NCBI GenBank assembly: GCA_963774745.1 | Contig: CAVZGE010000003.1 | Location: forward strand, 62,001 to 126,000 | Direction: 5' to 3' | Source: Prado023 sp963774745 | Lineage (GTDB): Bacteria; Actinomycetota; Actinomycetes; S36-B12; CAIYMF01 | Length of the DNA stretch: 64,000 bases | Shown: positions 1 to 8,642 of the stretch, in pieces | Numbering within the stretch: the stretch's first letter is position 1 | Layout of the letters: every line of letters starts with the position of its first letter | Notes under the pieces: generated by a model | Databases searched by the model: none | What the model was told of the DNA's origin: nothing | Seen by the model: the letters and a program-made list of their open reading frames with translations, nothing else | Program-made: the position numbers and the translations under genes

Positions 1-666
1 GACGTTGATGCGGCGCACGTCGTAGTCGTCGGTGACGGCCAGCCCGGTGCCCTCACGTGCGACCACCCGCAGCGTCAACCCCGCGCGCTGCACCGCCGAC
101 TGGGCAGCGGACTCGGTCATCCCCAGGATCTCGGTGGCCATCGACACGGCGGCATCCGGCGGCGTCATCGGGTCCTCAGCGACCGGTGCCGCGGAGTAGG
201 TCAGCACGTTCAGGTCCCCGTCGAACAGGTAGAGCTCCCCGGCCCCAACCGCGGTGTAGCCATCGACCTCCTCGAGGAGGGTCAGCAGCTCCGCCTCGAG
301 GGCCATGTCGGGCTCCGGGCCGGCCATGAGGGTCGTGACCCATCCCCCGACCTCGAGCCGGCCGTCTGCGGAGGCCTCGTACGCGGCGGAGTAGGTGTTC
401 ACCGGACCCTGGCCGCCGACACTCGCCTCCTCGAAGGTCAGGGTGACCTCCGCCTCGGTCGAGGACTCGAGCATCCCGCCCACCAGGTACCAGGGCGTGC
501 CGATGCGCAGGTCGCCGCCGACGGGCGTGACCATGTCCGAGCTCACGGCGGAGTCGCCACCGGCTGCCCCGCTCGATGGGTCCGCGTCGCCTGCGCCGGG
601 CTCGGTGGTCCGGGCACAGGCAGGGAGCATCGCGATGGCCAGCACGAGGATCGGAAGTCTCTTCAT
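1..666 (-). CDS. Putative META/I78-like secreted lipoprotein (C-terminus cut by window edge)
   Basis: The ATG at 666 opens MKRLPILVLAIAMLPAC, a lipoprotein-type signal with Cys17 as the likely lipidated residue; Pro at -2 makes the lipobox imperfect. After an Asp/Ser/Gly-rich linker, residues about 50-150 look like a META/HslJ domain (GDLRIGTPWYLVGG near its start). The last visible 45 residues (AQSAVQRAGLTLRVVAREG, then DDYDVRRINV) resemble the I78 peptidase-inhibitor fold, where the conserved tail is the inhibitory part; its end lies outside the window. Role unknown; such proteins sit in the cell envelope. It lies 67 bases downstream of cobS on the same strand and may have its own promoter. 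Confidence 0.7.
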   Translation of the reverse strand, partial: MKRLPILVLAIAMLPACARTTEPGAGDADPSSGAAGGDSAVSSDMVTPVGGDLRIGTPWYLVGGMLESSTEAEVTLTFEEASVGGQGPVNTYSAAYEASADGRLEVGGWVTTLMAGPEPDMALEAELLTLLEEVDGYTAVGAGELYLFDGDLNVLTYSAAPVAEDPMTPPDAAVSMATEILGMTESAAQSAVQRAGLTLRVVAREGTGLAVTDDYDVRRINV

Positions 667-733
667 GTCCCCATGTTCCCGGCTGCCCGCACGCCGTTAC
701 ACCCCGGCCGGGCCCAGCCTCGTCGGGTTCAGG

Positions 734-1504
734 TCATTGGAGCGCCAGGACGAGCAGGACGGCGACCGTCGCCAGCTCGACGGTCGCGCCCAGGACGTCG
801 CCGGTGCTGCCGCCGAACCGGCGCTGGGCGACCTGCGCCAACCCGAGTGCGACCCCGATCGCCGCGAGCGGACCCCACACGAGCGCCGCCGACCAGGGCA
901 GTGGACCGGACATCGCAGCGACGACGGCGATGACGGCGCAGAGCACCCCGACGATCACCAGCCGGGCATGGGTGACCGACCCGATCACCAGGGCTCCGAG
1001 CCCCTCGGCTCGTGCGGGCTGTGCCCACGGCCCGCACGCGACGGCCACCGCGAGCCGTCCGAGGGTCACGGCCAGGACCCAGGCGGCCAGCGCCGGTGCA
1101 CCAGCAGGAAGCTGCGCGATCGACAGGACCTGCAGCGCGATCGTGAACCCGAGCGCGAGCACCCCGAAGGGCCCGATGTCCGAGCGCCGCATGATCGCGC
1201 GAGCTCCCTCGGGCGGGGCTGCGCTGCCCAGCCCATCGGCGACGTCGGCCAGGCCGTCCCAGTGCAGTCCGCGGGTGAGCCACGCGGCCACGGCCACCAC
1301 GAGCGTGGCCGACAGCAGGCGGGCGACGAGATCCACGCCGGTCACGAGCAGCAGCGCCCCGCTGACCAGCCCGATCCCGGCCCCGACGACCGGCGCGAGG
1401 GCCAGGCCGCGGCCTGCCACCGTCGCGTTCACCTCGGTCGGGGGCGGCACCGGGATGCGCGTGAACGTCCCGATGGCGAACCGGATCGGATCGGTCTGGC
1501 TCAT
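734..1504 (-). CDS. cobS: Adenosylcobinamide-GDP ribazoletransferase (cobalamin synthase)
   Basis: A 256-residue integral membrane protein that joins adenosylcobinamide-GDP to alpha-ribazole (or its 5'-phosphate) in the last assembly step of B12. It starts MSQTDPIRFAIGTFTRIPVP, as family members do, and keeps the acidic motif HWDGLADVADGLGS at about residue 82, followed by several hydrophobic segments. Length is normal for CobS. The start codon overlaps the cobT stop by 4 bases (ATGA), so it is translated as the last gene of the riboswitch-controlled operon. No phosphatase (CobC) gene is found nearby. Confidence 0.95.
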   Translation of the reverse strand: MSQTDPIRFAIGTFTRIPVPPPTEVNATVAGRGLALAPVVGAGIGLVSGALLLVTGVDLVARLLSATLVVAVAAWLTRGLHWDGLADVADGLGSAAPPEGARAIMRRSDIGPFGVLALGFTIALQVLSIAQLPAGAPALAAWVLAVTLGRLAVAVACGPWAQPARAEGLGALVIGSVTHARLVIVGVLCAVIAVVAAMSGPLPWSAALVWGPLAAIGVALGLAQVAQRRFGGSTGDVLGATVELATVAVLLVLALQ

Positions 1505-2628
1505 GCCGTCGCGCCCCCGGGAACGTCCGCCGGGACCGGCGCCTCCGAGTCGCGATCGGTGACCCCTGCTGATTCGAAGGTCGCCATCTCACGCAGCAGG
1601 TCCCCGGCCGCGCTCACCAGCGGCAGGGCGACCAACGCCCCCGACCCCTCGCCCAGGCGCATCCGGAGGTCCAGCAGGGGCTCGAGGCCGAGCCGGGCGA
1701 GGGCTGCGGCCGCCGCCGGCTCCGTGCTCCGGTGCGCGGCGCACCACCACTGGCTGGCCCGGAACGCCACCCGGTGGGCGACCAGCGCGCAGGCGCACGA
1801 GATCACGCCGTCGAGCAGGACTGGCGTCCGGCGGGCGGCCGCCTGCAGCAGGAACCCCGTCGTGGCCGCCAGGTCGGGCCCGCCACAGGTGGCCAGCAGC
1901 GCCACCGGGTCGCCCTTCACCGGACGGCCGCGGCGCATCGCGTCGCGCACCGCGGCGGTCTTGCGCATCCACGTCGTGTCGTCGATCCCGGTTCCGCGGC
2001 CCACGACGCGCGCCGGTTCGATGTCGGCCAGCAGGCCGACGAGCGCCGCCGCCGGGGTGGTGTTGCCGATCCCCATGTCACCGGCGATCAGCAGGTCCGC
2101 ACCCTCATCGATGAGCTCGTCGGCCACCCGCGCCCCGAGCAGGAGGGCGGCGAGGGACTCCGCACGGGTCATCGCGTCCTCCCGGTCGATCGACCCGCTA
2201 CCGCGCCGGATCCGATGGGCCGTCACCTCGTCGGGGACCGGCAGGCCGCTTGCCACCCAGTCGACGTCGACGCTGACGTCCACGACGCGCACCGTGACCC
2301 CGTGGGCCCGCGCGAGGACGGTGGCCGCGGCCCCGCCGGTCACGAAGTTGGCCACCATCTGCGCGGTGACCTCCGGTGGGTAGGCGCTCGTGCCGGCGGT
2401 CCGGGCAACCCCGTGGTCACCGGCGAAGATGGCCAGCGCCGGATGCCGGAGCGACGGCGGGGGGCACTGGCCGGTCACGCCGGCCAGCCACACCGACACG
2501 TCCTCGAGCCGCCCGAGGGCGCCCGACGGCTTGGTCAGCATTTCCTGGCGGGCCAGGGCCGCCGCCCGCGCGCTCTCGTCAGCGGGCACGATGGCCTCGC
2601 TCCAGCGGCTCAGGTCGAGGTCGTCCAT
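1501..2628 (-). CDS. cobT: Nicotinate-nucleotide--dimethylbenzimidazole phosphoribosyltransferase
   Basis: A 375-residue cytosolic enzyme that activates the lower ligand (typically 5,6-dimethylbenzimidazole) to alpha-ribazole phosphate using nicotinate mononucleotide. Family marks include FAGDHGVARTAGTSAYPPEV near residue 70, the MGIGNTTPAAAL loop near residue 186, and LGEGSGALVALPLV near the C-terminus, which carries the catalytic Glu. The first 19 bases overlap the end of the cobU fusion gene in another frame and the last 4 overlap cobS, so translation is probably coupled throughout. No sign of damage. Confidence 0.95.
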   Translation of the reverse strand: MDDLDLSRWSEAIVPADESARAAALARQEMLTKPSGALGRLEDVSVWLAGVTGQCPPPSLRHPALAIFAGDHGVARTAGTSAYPPEVTAQMVANFVTGGAAATVLARAHGVTVRVVDVSVDVDWVASGLPVPDEVTAHRIRRGSGSIDREDAMTRAESLAALLLGARVADELIDEGADLLIAGDMGIGNTTPAAALVGLLADIEPARVVGRGTGIDDTTWMRKTAAVRDAMRRGRPVKGDPVALLATCGGPDLAATTGFLLQAAARRTPVLLDGVISCACALVAHRVAFRASQWWCAAHRSTEPAAAAALARLGLEPLLDLRMRLGEGSGALVALPLVSAAGDLLREMATFESAGVTDRDSEAPVPADVPGGATA

Positions 2629-3992
2629 GACCGTCCCTTCAGTGTTCGTGGGATCCCGGTGGTGACGAGCACCACGTCGTCGCAGGCCGTGGCCACGGCG
2701 CTGTTGACGCCGCCGAGCAGGTCGCGGAACAGCCTGCCCGAGGCGGTTGCGGGGGCGATCCCGGATCCCACCTCGTTGGTGACGAGCACGACGTCGGCCG
2801 GGGTGGCTCTCAGTGCGTCGAGGAGCTCGGCCAGGGCCTCATCGACGGCCGTCCCAGCGGCGGGCGCGTCGTCCCAGGCGTCGGCGTGGTCGACGGCCGC
2901 CGTGATCCACAGCGTCAGGCAGTCCACGAGCACGGTCTCCTCGGGCTCTGCCTCCCGGAGCACGTCGGCGACCTGTGCGGTCTCGCACAGCCGCCAGGTC
3001 GGCGGCCGGCGGTGCCGGTGCTTCTCGATCCGGTGGACCCACTCGGGGTCGTCGGGGTAGGCCGGCGCGGTGGCCACGTAGGTGACCGGCGCCCTGCCCC
3101 TCACCAGCGACTCGGCGTGGTGGCTCTTGCCGCTGCGGGCACCGCCGGTGACGAGCAGCCGTCGGCCCACGCGCCGGCCGACCGGGCCGACCTGGCCGAC
3201 CTGGCCGACCCGCAGCACGGTGCCGTCGGGGACGATCTCGGCGCCGATCGCGGCCAACCGCTGGGACAGGTCGATCGGGTTGTGGTGCGACAGGTGCACG
3301 GCGACGACCCGGGCGCCCGGAGCGAGCCGGCCGTCCGCGCGCAGCCGGGCGACCTCGTGGCCGAACGCCGGCAGGTCGAGGTGGGCGCTGCCGTGGTCGG
3401 TCGTGTCGCCGAAGGTCAGCTCGAGCAGGACGATGTCGTAGGGCCCGGCGAGGACGTCGTGGGGGAGCGCCGCGGTGTCGGTGGCGTACAGCAGGGCCGC
3501 TGCCGGGCCCGCCACCTCGTACAGCAGGGCGGTTCCGTCGTGGTCGCGGCCACCACCGGTGGAGTGGGCGGCGGGCAGGGCGCGGACCCGCAGCATCCCG
3601 TGGGAACCGTCGACCACGAGGTCGTCCCCGGCCGCCAGGGCCCGGAACTCGACGGGGGCGTCGGGCCCCACCCAGTCCCGGCACCGATCGATCGCCTCGG
3701 GCGGTCCGGCCACCACCAGCCCCGGGCCGGACGCCCAGGACCAGGCGAGCAGGAACGCCGGGTCGAGGTGGTCGGGGTGGTCGTGGGTGATCAGCACCGT
3801 GCGCACGCCGGTCAGGTCCACGCCGCCGGAACCGGCGTCCGGACCGGGGTCGAGCAGCAGGCAGCCGTCCACGAGGGCGCTGGTCCGGCCCCGGTGCACG
3901 CCGGTCCCGCGCGCCCACCCGCAGCGCTCGCACGCGCACCACGGGTTGGGCCAGCGGTCGGCGCTGCCGGTGCCGAGGACGTCGATGCGCAT
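2610..3992 (-). CDS. cobU: Metallo-beta-lactamase fold / CobU fusion: adenosylcobinamide kinase and guanylyltransferase
   Basis: This 460-residue protein has two parts. Residues 1 to about 265 are a metallo-beta-lactamase-fold hydrolase with THDHPDHLD (metal-binding HxHxDH) and an N-terminal WCACERCGW cysteine cluster like that of PhnP-type phosphodiesterases. Residues about 275-460 are CobU/CobP: P-loop GGARSGKSHHAE, then DCLTLW and VTNEVGSG, which phosphorylate adenosylcobinamide and transfer GMP to it. The fusion has no frame break and both halves keep key residues. MBL-CobU fusions are, to my knowledge, seen in other actinobacteria; the job of the MBL half is not known to me. The gene sits between the S component and cobT with overlaps on both sides. 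Confidence 0.9.
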   Translation of the reverse strand: MRIDVLGTGSADRWPNPWCACERCGWARGTGVHRGRTSALVDGCLLLDPGPDAGSGGVDLTGVRTVLITHDHPDHLDPAFLLAWSWASGPGLVVAGPPEAIDRCRDWVGPDAPVEFRALAAGDDLVVDGSHGMLRVRALPAAHSTGGGRDHDGTALLYEVAGPAAALLYATDTAALPHDVLAGPYDIVLLELTFGDTTDHGSAHLDLPAFGHEVARLRADGRLAPGARVVAVHLSHHNPIDLSQRLAAIGAEIVPDGTVLRVGQVGQVGPVGRRVGRRLLVTGGARSGKSHHAESLVRGRAPVTYVATAPAYPDDPEWVHRIEKHRHRRPPTWRLCETAQVADVLREAEPEETVLVDCLTLWITAAVDHADAWDDAPAAGTAVDEALAELLDALRATPADVVLVTNEVGSGIAPATASGRLFRDLLGGVNSAVATACDDVVLVTTGIPRTLKGRSWTTST

Positions 3993-4834
3993 CAGCGGAT
4001 CGGCTCGATGTCGGCGGCCGGCGCCGCGACCACGACGGGAGGCTCGAACGTGGGGGAGGCGTCGAACGCGGCGATCCTGCTGGTCCGCCGCAACGCCGCG
4101 AGCACTCGGCCGCCGAGCAGGAGGACCACCGTGGCGGTCAGCGCCGCGCGGGGCAGGTCATAGCCCATCGAGGTGGTCAGGTTGAACCGGAACCAGTGCG
4201 CCACGTTGACCGCCGCGCCGGCCCCCGGGACGAACGACAGCGCCTCGGGGAGCCCGGTGGCCGTGGGCCAGAACCACAGGTTGAGCAACCACCCGTAGGC
4301 CACGGCGGCCACCGAGGAGTAGGCGGCCAGGAGCGGGATCTCACCACGTGCGGGCAGTCGTCCCGCCAGCATCCCGGCACCAAGTCCGACCCAGGCGGCG
4401 GCGATCATCTGGAACGGCATCCACGGGCCGACCCCGCCTGTCAGCAGGGCAGAGGCCAGGATGCACACGGCGCCGAGGACGAAGCCGAACCCGGCGCCCA
4501 GGGCGTAGCCGCCGAGGACGATCACGATCCAGATCGGCTCCAGCCCGGCGATGCCGGCCCCGAGGGCGCGCAGGGCGGCTGCCGTCGCGGCCAGGACCCC
4601 GAGCAGGGCCACGGCCTTGGCCCCCATCGCCCCGTCGGCGACCAGGCTGAGGGTCACCGCCATCAGCAGCGGGACGAGCATCCCGAAGACCAGCGGGGCG
4701 TCGGTGGCGTGGGCCAGCAGCTCGGATCCCCGGGGGGCGAGCATCGGCCAGATGAACGCCAGCAGCCCGACGGCGCTAGTCGCGGCGACCGCCGCCGCGC
4801 TGCGGGTCGAGAACGGCAGGGCGCGGGTCCTCAT
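3992..4834 (-). CDS. ECF transporter substrate-binding S component, probably for cobalamin or cobinamide
   Basis: A 280-residue protein with about six hydrophobic segments. The ATG at 4834 (MRTRALPFSTRSAAAVAATS) overlaps the EcfA stop by 4 bases and has a positively charged N-terminus, so longer reading frames upstream were rejected. S components bind the substrate in the membrane and dock on EcfT. Substrate is inferred from context: a cobalamin riboswitch upstream and cobU-cobT-cobS immediately downstream suggest a corrinoid (CbrT-like) rather than free cobalt, but the sequence itself does not prove it. The C-terminal 40 residues are soluble and Pro/Ala-rich. Confidence 0.85.
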   Translation of the reverse strand: MRTRALPFSTRSAAAVAATSAVGLLAFIWPMLAPRGSELLAHATDAPLVFGMLVPLLMAVTLSLVADGAMGAKAVALLGVLAATAAALRALGAGIAGLEPIWIVIVLGGYALGAGFGFVLGAVCILASALLTGGVGPWMPFQMIAAAWVGLGAGMLAGRLPARGEIPLLAAYSSVAAVAYGWLLNLWFWPTATGLPEALSFVPGAGAAVNVAHWFRFNLTTSMGYDLPRAALTATVVLLLGGRVLAALRRTSRIAAFDASPTFEPPVVVAAPAADIEPIR

Positions 4835-6471
4835 ACCGACTCCGCCAGCGCTTCGGCGACCTGGCCGACCGTGAGCCACGGCTCGGGCGTGAGGATCTTG
4901 GCCACCTGGGGGGCGAACAGGGGAGAGCTGCGCACGACCGCCCCGGTGGCGCCGTCGGCGACGATCTCGCCGTCGGCGATGACGGCCACCCGGGTGGCCA
5001 CCTCGGCGACGAGCTCGACGTCGTGGGTGGCCAGCACCACGGTGTGCCCGGCGCGACGCACAGTGTGCAGGAAGTCGATCAGGCGGCGCTTGGCGCCGTA
5101 GTCCAGTCCGCGGGTCGGTTCGTCGAGCAGCAGGATCGTCGGCCCCGCGGCCAGGACGACCGCCAGGGCCAGGGCCAGTCGCTGGCCCTCGGACAGGTCC
5201 CGGGGGTGCCGGCTCGCGTCGATCCCGGGGGCCAGCGCGGACAGGATCCCGGCGGCGGTCCCGACAGCAGCGTGGGCCGAGGCATCGGCGTCCCCGCACT
5301 CGCGGCCCACCGTGGTTGCGTACAGCAGGTCCGCGGGCTCCTGTGGCACGAGCCCGACGGTGCTCAGCAGGGCGTGCCCGGTGAGGGTGCGCGGATCGGC
5401 GCCGCCCATCCGGACGGTCCCGGAGCTCGGCTGGCGCATGCCGGCCATCGTGGCCAGGAGGGTCGACTTGCCCGCGCCGTTGCGGCCCATCAGGGCCAGC
5501 ACCTCGCCGGGGACGACCTCGAGGTCGATCTCGCGCAGCACGGGGACGCCGCGGTACCCGGCGGTCAGGGTGCGCACCCGGACCCGCCCTGCCTCGGGAT
5601 CGTCCGGCACGGGCGCCGGGGTGCCGGGACCCGGATCCACCGGCGCCGGAAGGGCGCGCAGACGGGCGCGCAGGGGGCCCGCGGCCCGGCGGGCATCTCG
5701 CACGGACAGCGGCAGCGGGTCCCAGCCGGCGAGCCGGCCGAGCTCGACCACGGGTGGGGCGACCGGCGCCCCAGCCATCATGAACGCCGGCTCACCGGTG
5801 CGTACCTGCCCGTCGGCCACGACCAGCACCTGGTCGGCGTACTGGACCACGCGCTCGAGGCGGTGCTCGGCCAGGACGACGGTGATGCCCAGGTCGTGCA
5901 CGAGCCGTTGGAGTGCGGCGAGCACCTCCTCGGCGGCACCGGGGTCCAGCGCGGAGGTCGGCTCGTCGAGGACCAGGATCCGCGGGTGGCTGGTGAGCGC
6001 CGCGCCGATGGCCACACGCTGGCGCTGCCCCCCCGACAGCGAGGTCACCGCACGGTGGCGCAGGTCGGCCAGGCCCAGGAGGTCCAGGGTCTCCTCGACG
6101 CGGCGGCGCATGGTGTCCGGCTCGATGCCCAGGCACTCCATGCCGTAGGCCAGCTCGTCCTCGACGATCTCGGCGACGAAGCCGGCCAGCGGGTCCTGGC
6201 CGACCATGCCGACGACGTCGGCGAGCTCGCGCGGGGGGTGGGTCCGGGTGTCGCGGCCGGCGATGGTGACCCGGCCGGCCAGGGTGCCGCCGGTGAAGTG
6301 CGGGACCAGGCCGTTGAGGCAGCGCAGCAGCGTCGACTTGCCCGACCCGGTCTCGCCGACGACCAGCACCAGCTCGCCCTCGGGGATGTCCAGCTCGACG
6401 CCGTGCAGCGTCGGGCGGTCGGCACCCTCGTAGGTGACGCTGACGTTCTCGAACCGGATCGCGCTGGTCAC
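4831..6471 (-). CDS. ECF transporter energy-coupling protein with two fused ATPase domains
   Basis: A 546-residue fusion of the two EcfA ATPases. Domain 1 (about 1-230) has Walker A GETGSGKST, signature LSGGQRQRV and Walker B ILVLDEPTSALD. Domain 2 (about 300-530) has GRNGAGKST, a modified signature LSEGQRLALALA and ILLLDEPTRGLD. The GTG at 6471 (VTSAIRFENVSVTYEG) overlaps the ecfT stop by 4 bases; a longer frame upstream lies inside ecfT and was not used. ATP hydrolysis here powers uptake through EcfT and the S component. The Glu in place of Gly in the second signature makes that site slightly unusual. Confidence 0.92.
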   Translation of the reverse strand: MTSAIRFENVSVTYEGADRPTLHGVELDIPEGELVLVVGETGSGKSTLLRCLNGLVPHFTGGTLAGRVTIAGRDTRTHPPRELADVVGMVGQDPLAGFVAEIVEDELAYGMECLGIEPDTMRRRVEETLDLLGLADLRHRAVTSLSGGQRQRVAIGAALTSHPRILVLDEPTSALDPGAAEEVLAALQRLVHDLGITVVLAEHRLERVVQYADQVLVVADGQVRTGEPAFMMAGAPVAPPVVELGRLAGWDPLPLSVRDARRAAGPLRARLRALPAPVDPGPGTPAPVPDDPEAGRVRVRTLTAGYRGVPVLREIDLEVVPGEVLALMGRNGAGKSTLLATMAGMRQPSSGTVRMGGADPRTLTGHALLSTVGLVPQEPADLLYATTVGRECGDADASAHAAVGTAAGILSALAPGIDASRHPRDLSEGQRLALALAVVLAAGPTILLLDEPTRGLDYGAKRRLIDFLHTVRRAGHTVVLATHDVELVAEVATRVAVIADGEIVADGATGAVVRSSPLFAPQVAKILTPEPWLTVGQVAEALAESV

Positions 6472-7613
6472 GGGTGGTCTCCTGCCATGCGGGGCTGCTG
6501 CGAGGTGGGCAGCGGTGGCGTCCAGAACGCGGGGCCGACGGCGACCAGCAGCGCGAGGGTCGGGACCACCACGAGCTCCGGCCACGTCAGGGGGGTGGTC
6601 ATCAGCAGCAGGGCAGTGGGCGACCGTGCGAGGAAGACGACGGCGACGAGCGCCCCGGCACCGGCGGTCAGCCACTCGGGCCAGCGCCACGGATCGGGCC
6701 GGTAGGCGGTGCGCGGGCTGCGCCGGCCGGCAGCCCGCAGTCCGAGGACCGCCAGCACGGCTCCGCCGGCCAGCAGCGGCCATCCCAGCAGCCGCGGGGC
6801 CGCGGAGTCGAACAGCCCGTAGAGCCCGACCAGCACACCCGCGAAGCCGGCCAGGACCAGCCCGGCCTGGGTGCGCCGCTCGCGCGGGGTCACCTGGCCC
6901 GAGCGGCCGTAGCCGCGGCTGTCCATCGCGGCAGCGAGCTGGATGGACCGTTCGAGGCCGCCGTCGAGGACCGGGCCGCTGGAGCGGGCGAAGGCCGCGA
7001 TGCGTCCCTCGTCATGCCCGCGCAGCCGCCGGGCAGCGCTGACCCGGCGGGCGTCAGCCAGCAGGTGCGGGGCGAAGGTGAGGGCGACGACGACGGCCAC
7101 GCCCACCTCGTACAGGGCGGCCGGGACCGAGCGGAGCAGCCGGCTCGGCGGCGTCAGGGAGTTCGCCGCCCCCACGCAGGCGATCATGACCGCGAGCCGC
7201 AGGCCCTCGGTCAGCCCGATCAGGAACGACTCCCAGGTCACCAGCCCGCCGAGGCGGACGCCGGCCATCCAGTCGGGCAGGGCGATCTCCGGCAGCGTGA
7301 ACGCGACGGTCAGCCCCACCGGGGCGCCGAGGAGGATCTGCAGCAGGGTACGGGCCACGACCACGACGACACCGAGGCGCAGCGCCGCCGAGAACGCTCC
7401 CGCCCAGGCTGCCTCGGGCCGTCGCGCGGAGACCACGACCGCGACGCAGCCGAGGATGAGTCCCAGGAGCAGCGGGTTGGTCGTCCGCGAGGCAGCGACC
7501 AGGAGCCCGAGGGCCCACGCCCACCACGCGAGCGGGTGCAGGCTGCGGGGCAGCCGGCCGCCGGCCCTGACCGCGGGCGCGGGCCCGGGTCGGGTCGTGG
7601 TGGGCAGGGCCAT
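6468..7613 (-). CDS. ecfT: ECF transporter transmembrane component EcfT
   Basis: A 381-residue membrane protein. Residues about 20-270 hold the EcfT core with several membrane spans and the coupling helices with Ala/Ser-Arg-Gly-type motifs (ARRLRGHDEG and AMDSRGYGRSG) that contact the two ATPases. The last about 110 residues add further hydrophobic segments, making it longer than the usual 260-residue EcfT. The ATG at 7613 (MALPTTTRPG) gives a normal basic-then-hydrophobic N-terminus. It is second in the riboswitch-controlled operon, 8 bases after the secreted-protein gene. Confidence 0.9.
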   Translation of the reverse strand: MALPTTTRPGPAPAVRAGGRLPRSLHPLAWWAWALGLLVAASRTTNPLLLGLILGCVAVVVSARRPEAAWAGAFSAALRLGVVVVVARTLLQILLGAPVGLTVAFTLPEIALPDWMAGVRLGGLVTWESFLIGLTEGLRLAVMIACVGAANSLTPPSRLLRSVPAALYEVGVAVVVALTFAPHLLADARRVSAARRLRGHDEGRIAAFARSSGPVLDGGLERSIQLAAAMDSRGYGRSGQVTPRERRTQAGLVLAGFAGVLVGLYGLFDSAAPRLLGWPLLAGGAVLAVLGLRAAGRRSPRTAYRPDPWRWPEWLTAGAGALVAVVFLARSPTALLLMTTPLTWPELVVVPTLALLVAVGPAFWTPPLPTSQQPRMAGDHP

Positions 7614-7621
7614 CGCAGGGC

Positions 7622-8359
7622 CTACTGGGCGGACCGGGAGCGGCGGCGCTGCCGGGGGATCCAGTACGCGGCGCCGAGCAGCAGCGCCAGGACGAGGGCC
7701 CCGAGGGCGAACCCCACCCAGGAGCTGCCGCCGGAGTCGCTGGTCGTTGCGGCGTCGTCGGTGGCCGTCCCGGCAGTCACGACCGCGGGATTGGGCTGCT
7801 CGTCCTTGGCAGCCGTCGCGGCCGCGGCGGCATCGGCGTCGGAGACCTCGGTGCCGCACTCGCCCTCGGGGTATCCGTTGATCGAGCAGATGAGCCCGTT
7901 GTCGTCCGTGACGGCTCCCGCGGCGGCCAGGGCCTGGTTGCCGGTCGAGCCCTCGGGGACGGTGACGCAGGAGACGGCATCGGCGGGCGGGGCCTGGCCC
8001 GTCGGTGCGTCGGCCGCGTACCCCGCGTCGATGACGACGGCGACGCGGACCTGGCCCGCAGTGGCACCGGCCGCGGACAGGTCCGGGCAGAGGTCGGCGA
8101 ACACCGGTGCGTTGTCAGGGCCCTGCGTGGGCGTCTCGGCGGTGACCGTGAAGCGCCAGCCCTGGACGTCGGAGTCCACGAGCGTGTAGTCGCCCGGCCC
8201 GGTCTGGGCCGCGACCCAGGTGCCGGTGGCGCCCTGCCAGTAGGACCAGTAGCGGTAGGCGGCCGCCTCCGCTGGGGCGGCCAGTGCCACGGTCGCCAGC
8301 GCTGCGGCCAGGAGCGTGATCAGGAGGGCCGCGGTGCGGCCAGGAGTGGTGGTGTTCAC
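7622..8359 (-). CDS. Secreted, C-terminally membrane-anchored protein of the cobalamin ECF operon (SCO2322-like)
   Basis: 245 residues from a GTG at 8359, preceded by AAGGG at good spacing. Signal peptide about 1-34 (cut after APAEAAA), then an exported domain starting YRYWSYWQG, with Cys pairs, an Ala/Thr/Ser-rich linker, and a C-terminal membrane helix (WVGFALGALVLALLLGAAYW) followed by a basic tail. The protein would therefore be tethered outside the membrane. Proteins of this layout stand next to EcfT in other actinobacterial ECF operons (I recall the Streptomyces SCO2322 type). An extracellular corrinoid-capture or accessory role is an inference from position only. First gene after the riboswitch. 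Confidence 0.85.
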   Translation of the reverse strand: MNTTTPGRTAALLITLLAAALATVALAAPAEAAAYRYWSYWQGATGTWVAAQTGPGDYTLVDSDVQGWRFTVTAETPTQGPDNAPVFADLCPDLSAAGATAGQVRVAVVIDAGYAADAPTGQAPPADAVSCVTVPEGSTGNQALAAAGAVTDDNGLICSINGYPEGECGTEVSDADAAAAATAAKDEQPNPAVVTAGTATDDAATTSDSGGSSWVGFALGALVLALLLGAAYWIPRQRRRSRSAQ

Positions 8360-8459
8360 CAGGTGCCCTTCAGTAAGGCCCAGGGTGAGGGTGGGTCCGG
8401 CCGGGCACAGGGCCCTGTCCGGGCTCCACCGTCGTCCTCGGACGGTGTCGGAGCCCCAG

Positions 8460-8572
8460 TCCGCCAGGTGCTCCGACTTGCTCTGCCCTTGGGGAGGGCC
8501 GGGCTCACGGTTGCGGGACAGCGCCGGATTCACACCGGCTTCCCCTGGATTCGGACTGTGGTTGTCGTGCGC
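8460..8572 (-). promoter_or_regulatory. Cobalamin (AdoCbl) riboswitch
   Basis: On the minus strand the aptamer core is clear: GGGGAAGCCGGTGTGAATCC at about 8551-8532, then GCGCTGTCCCGCAACCGTGA, and the B12 box AAGTCGGAGCACCTGGC at 8479-8463. These match the conserved GGGAA-CCGGTG-AATCCGG-CTG-CCCGCAAC and B12-box signatures. Downstream, GTCGGAG inside the B12 box (8477-8471) can pair with CTCCGAC (8453-8447), and a second hairpin CACCGTC/GACGGTG (8447-8427) overlaps it, suggesting alternative structures that report ligand binding. It would turn the uptake and cob operon off when cobalamin is plentiful. Confidence 0.93.
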
Positions 8573-8576
8573 CGAC

Positions 8577-8582
8577 AGGCTA
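8577..8582 (-). promoter_or_regulatory. -10 element of the cobalamin operon
   Basis: TAGCCT on the minus strand lies directly before the 5' end of the riboswitch and puts the start of transcription near 8570. No good -35 is visible 17-18 bases upstream. Confidence 0.45.
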
Positions 8583-8642
8583 TCCCATCGGCTGCCCCGC
8601 TCCGGCCGCGACCGGGGCAGCGCCTCAGGCACACTGGCGCCC

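Noticed and set aside
395..2383. Long plus-strand open frame opposite cobS and cobT
   Set aside because: Arg/Pro/Ser-rich translation without family features; an antisense shadow of genuine genes. The same holds for the other very long opposite-strand frames at 16.7-24 kb, 32.4-36.1 kb, 42.6-44.3 kb and 46.4-49.4 kb.
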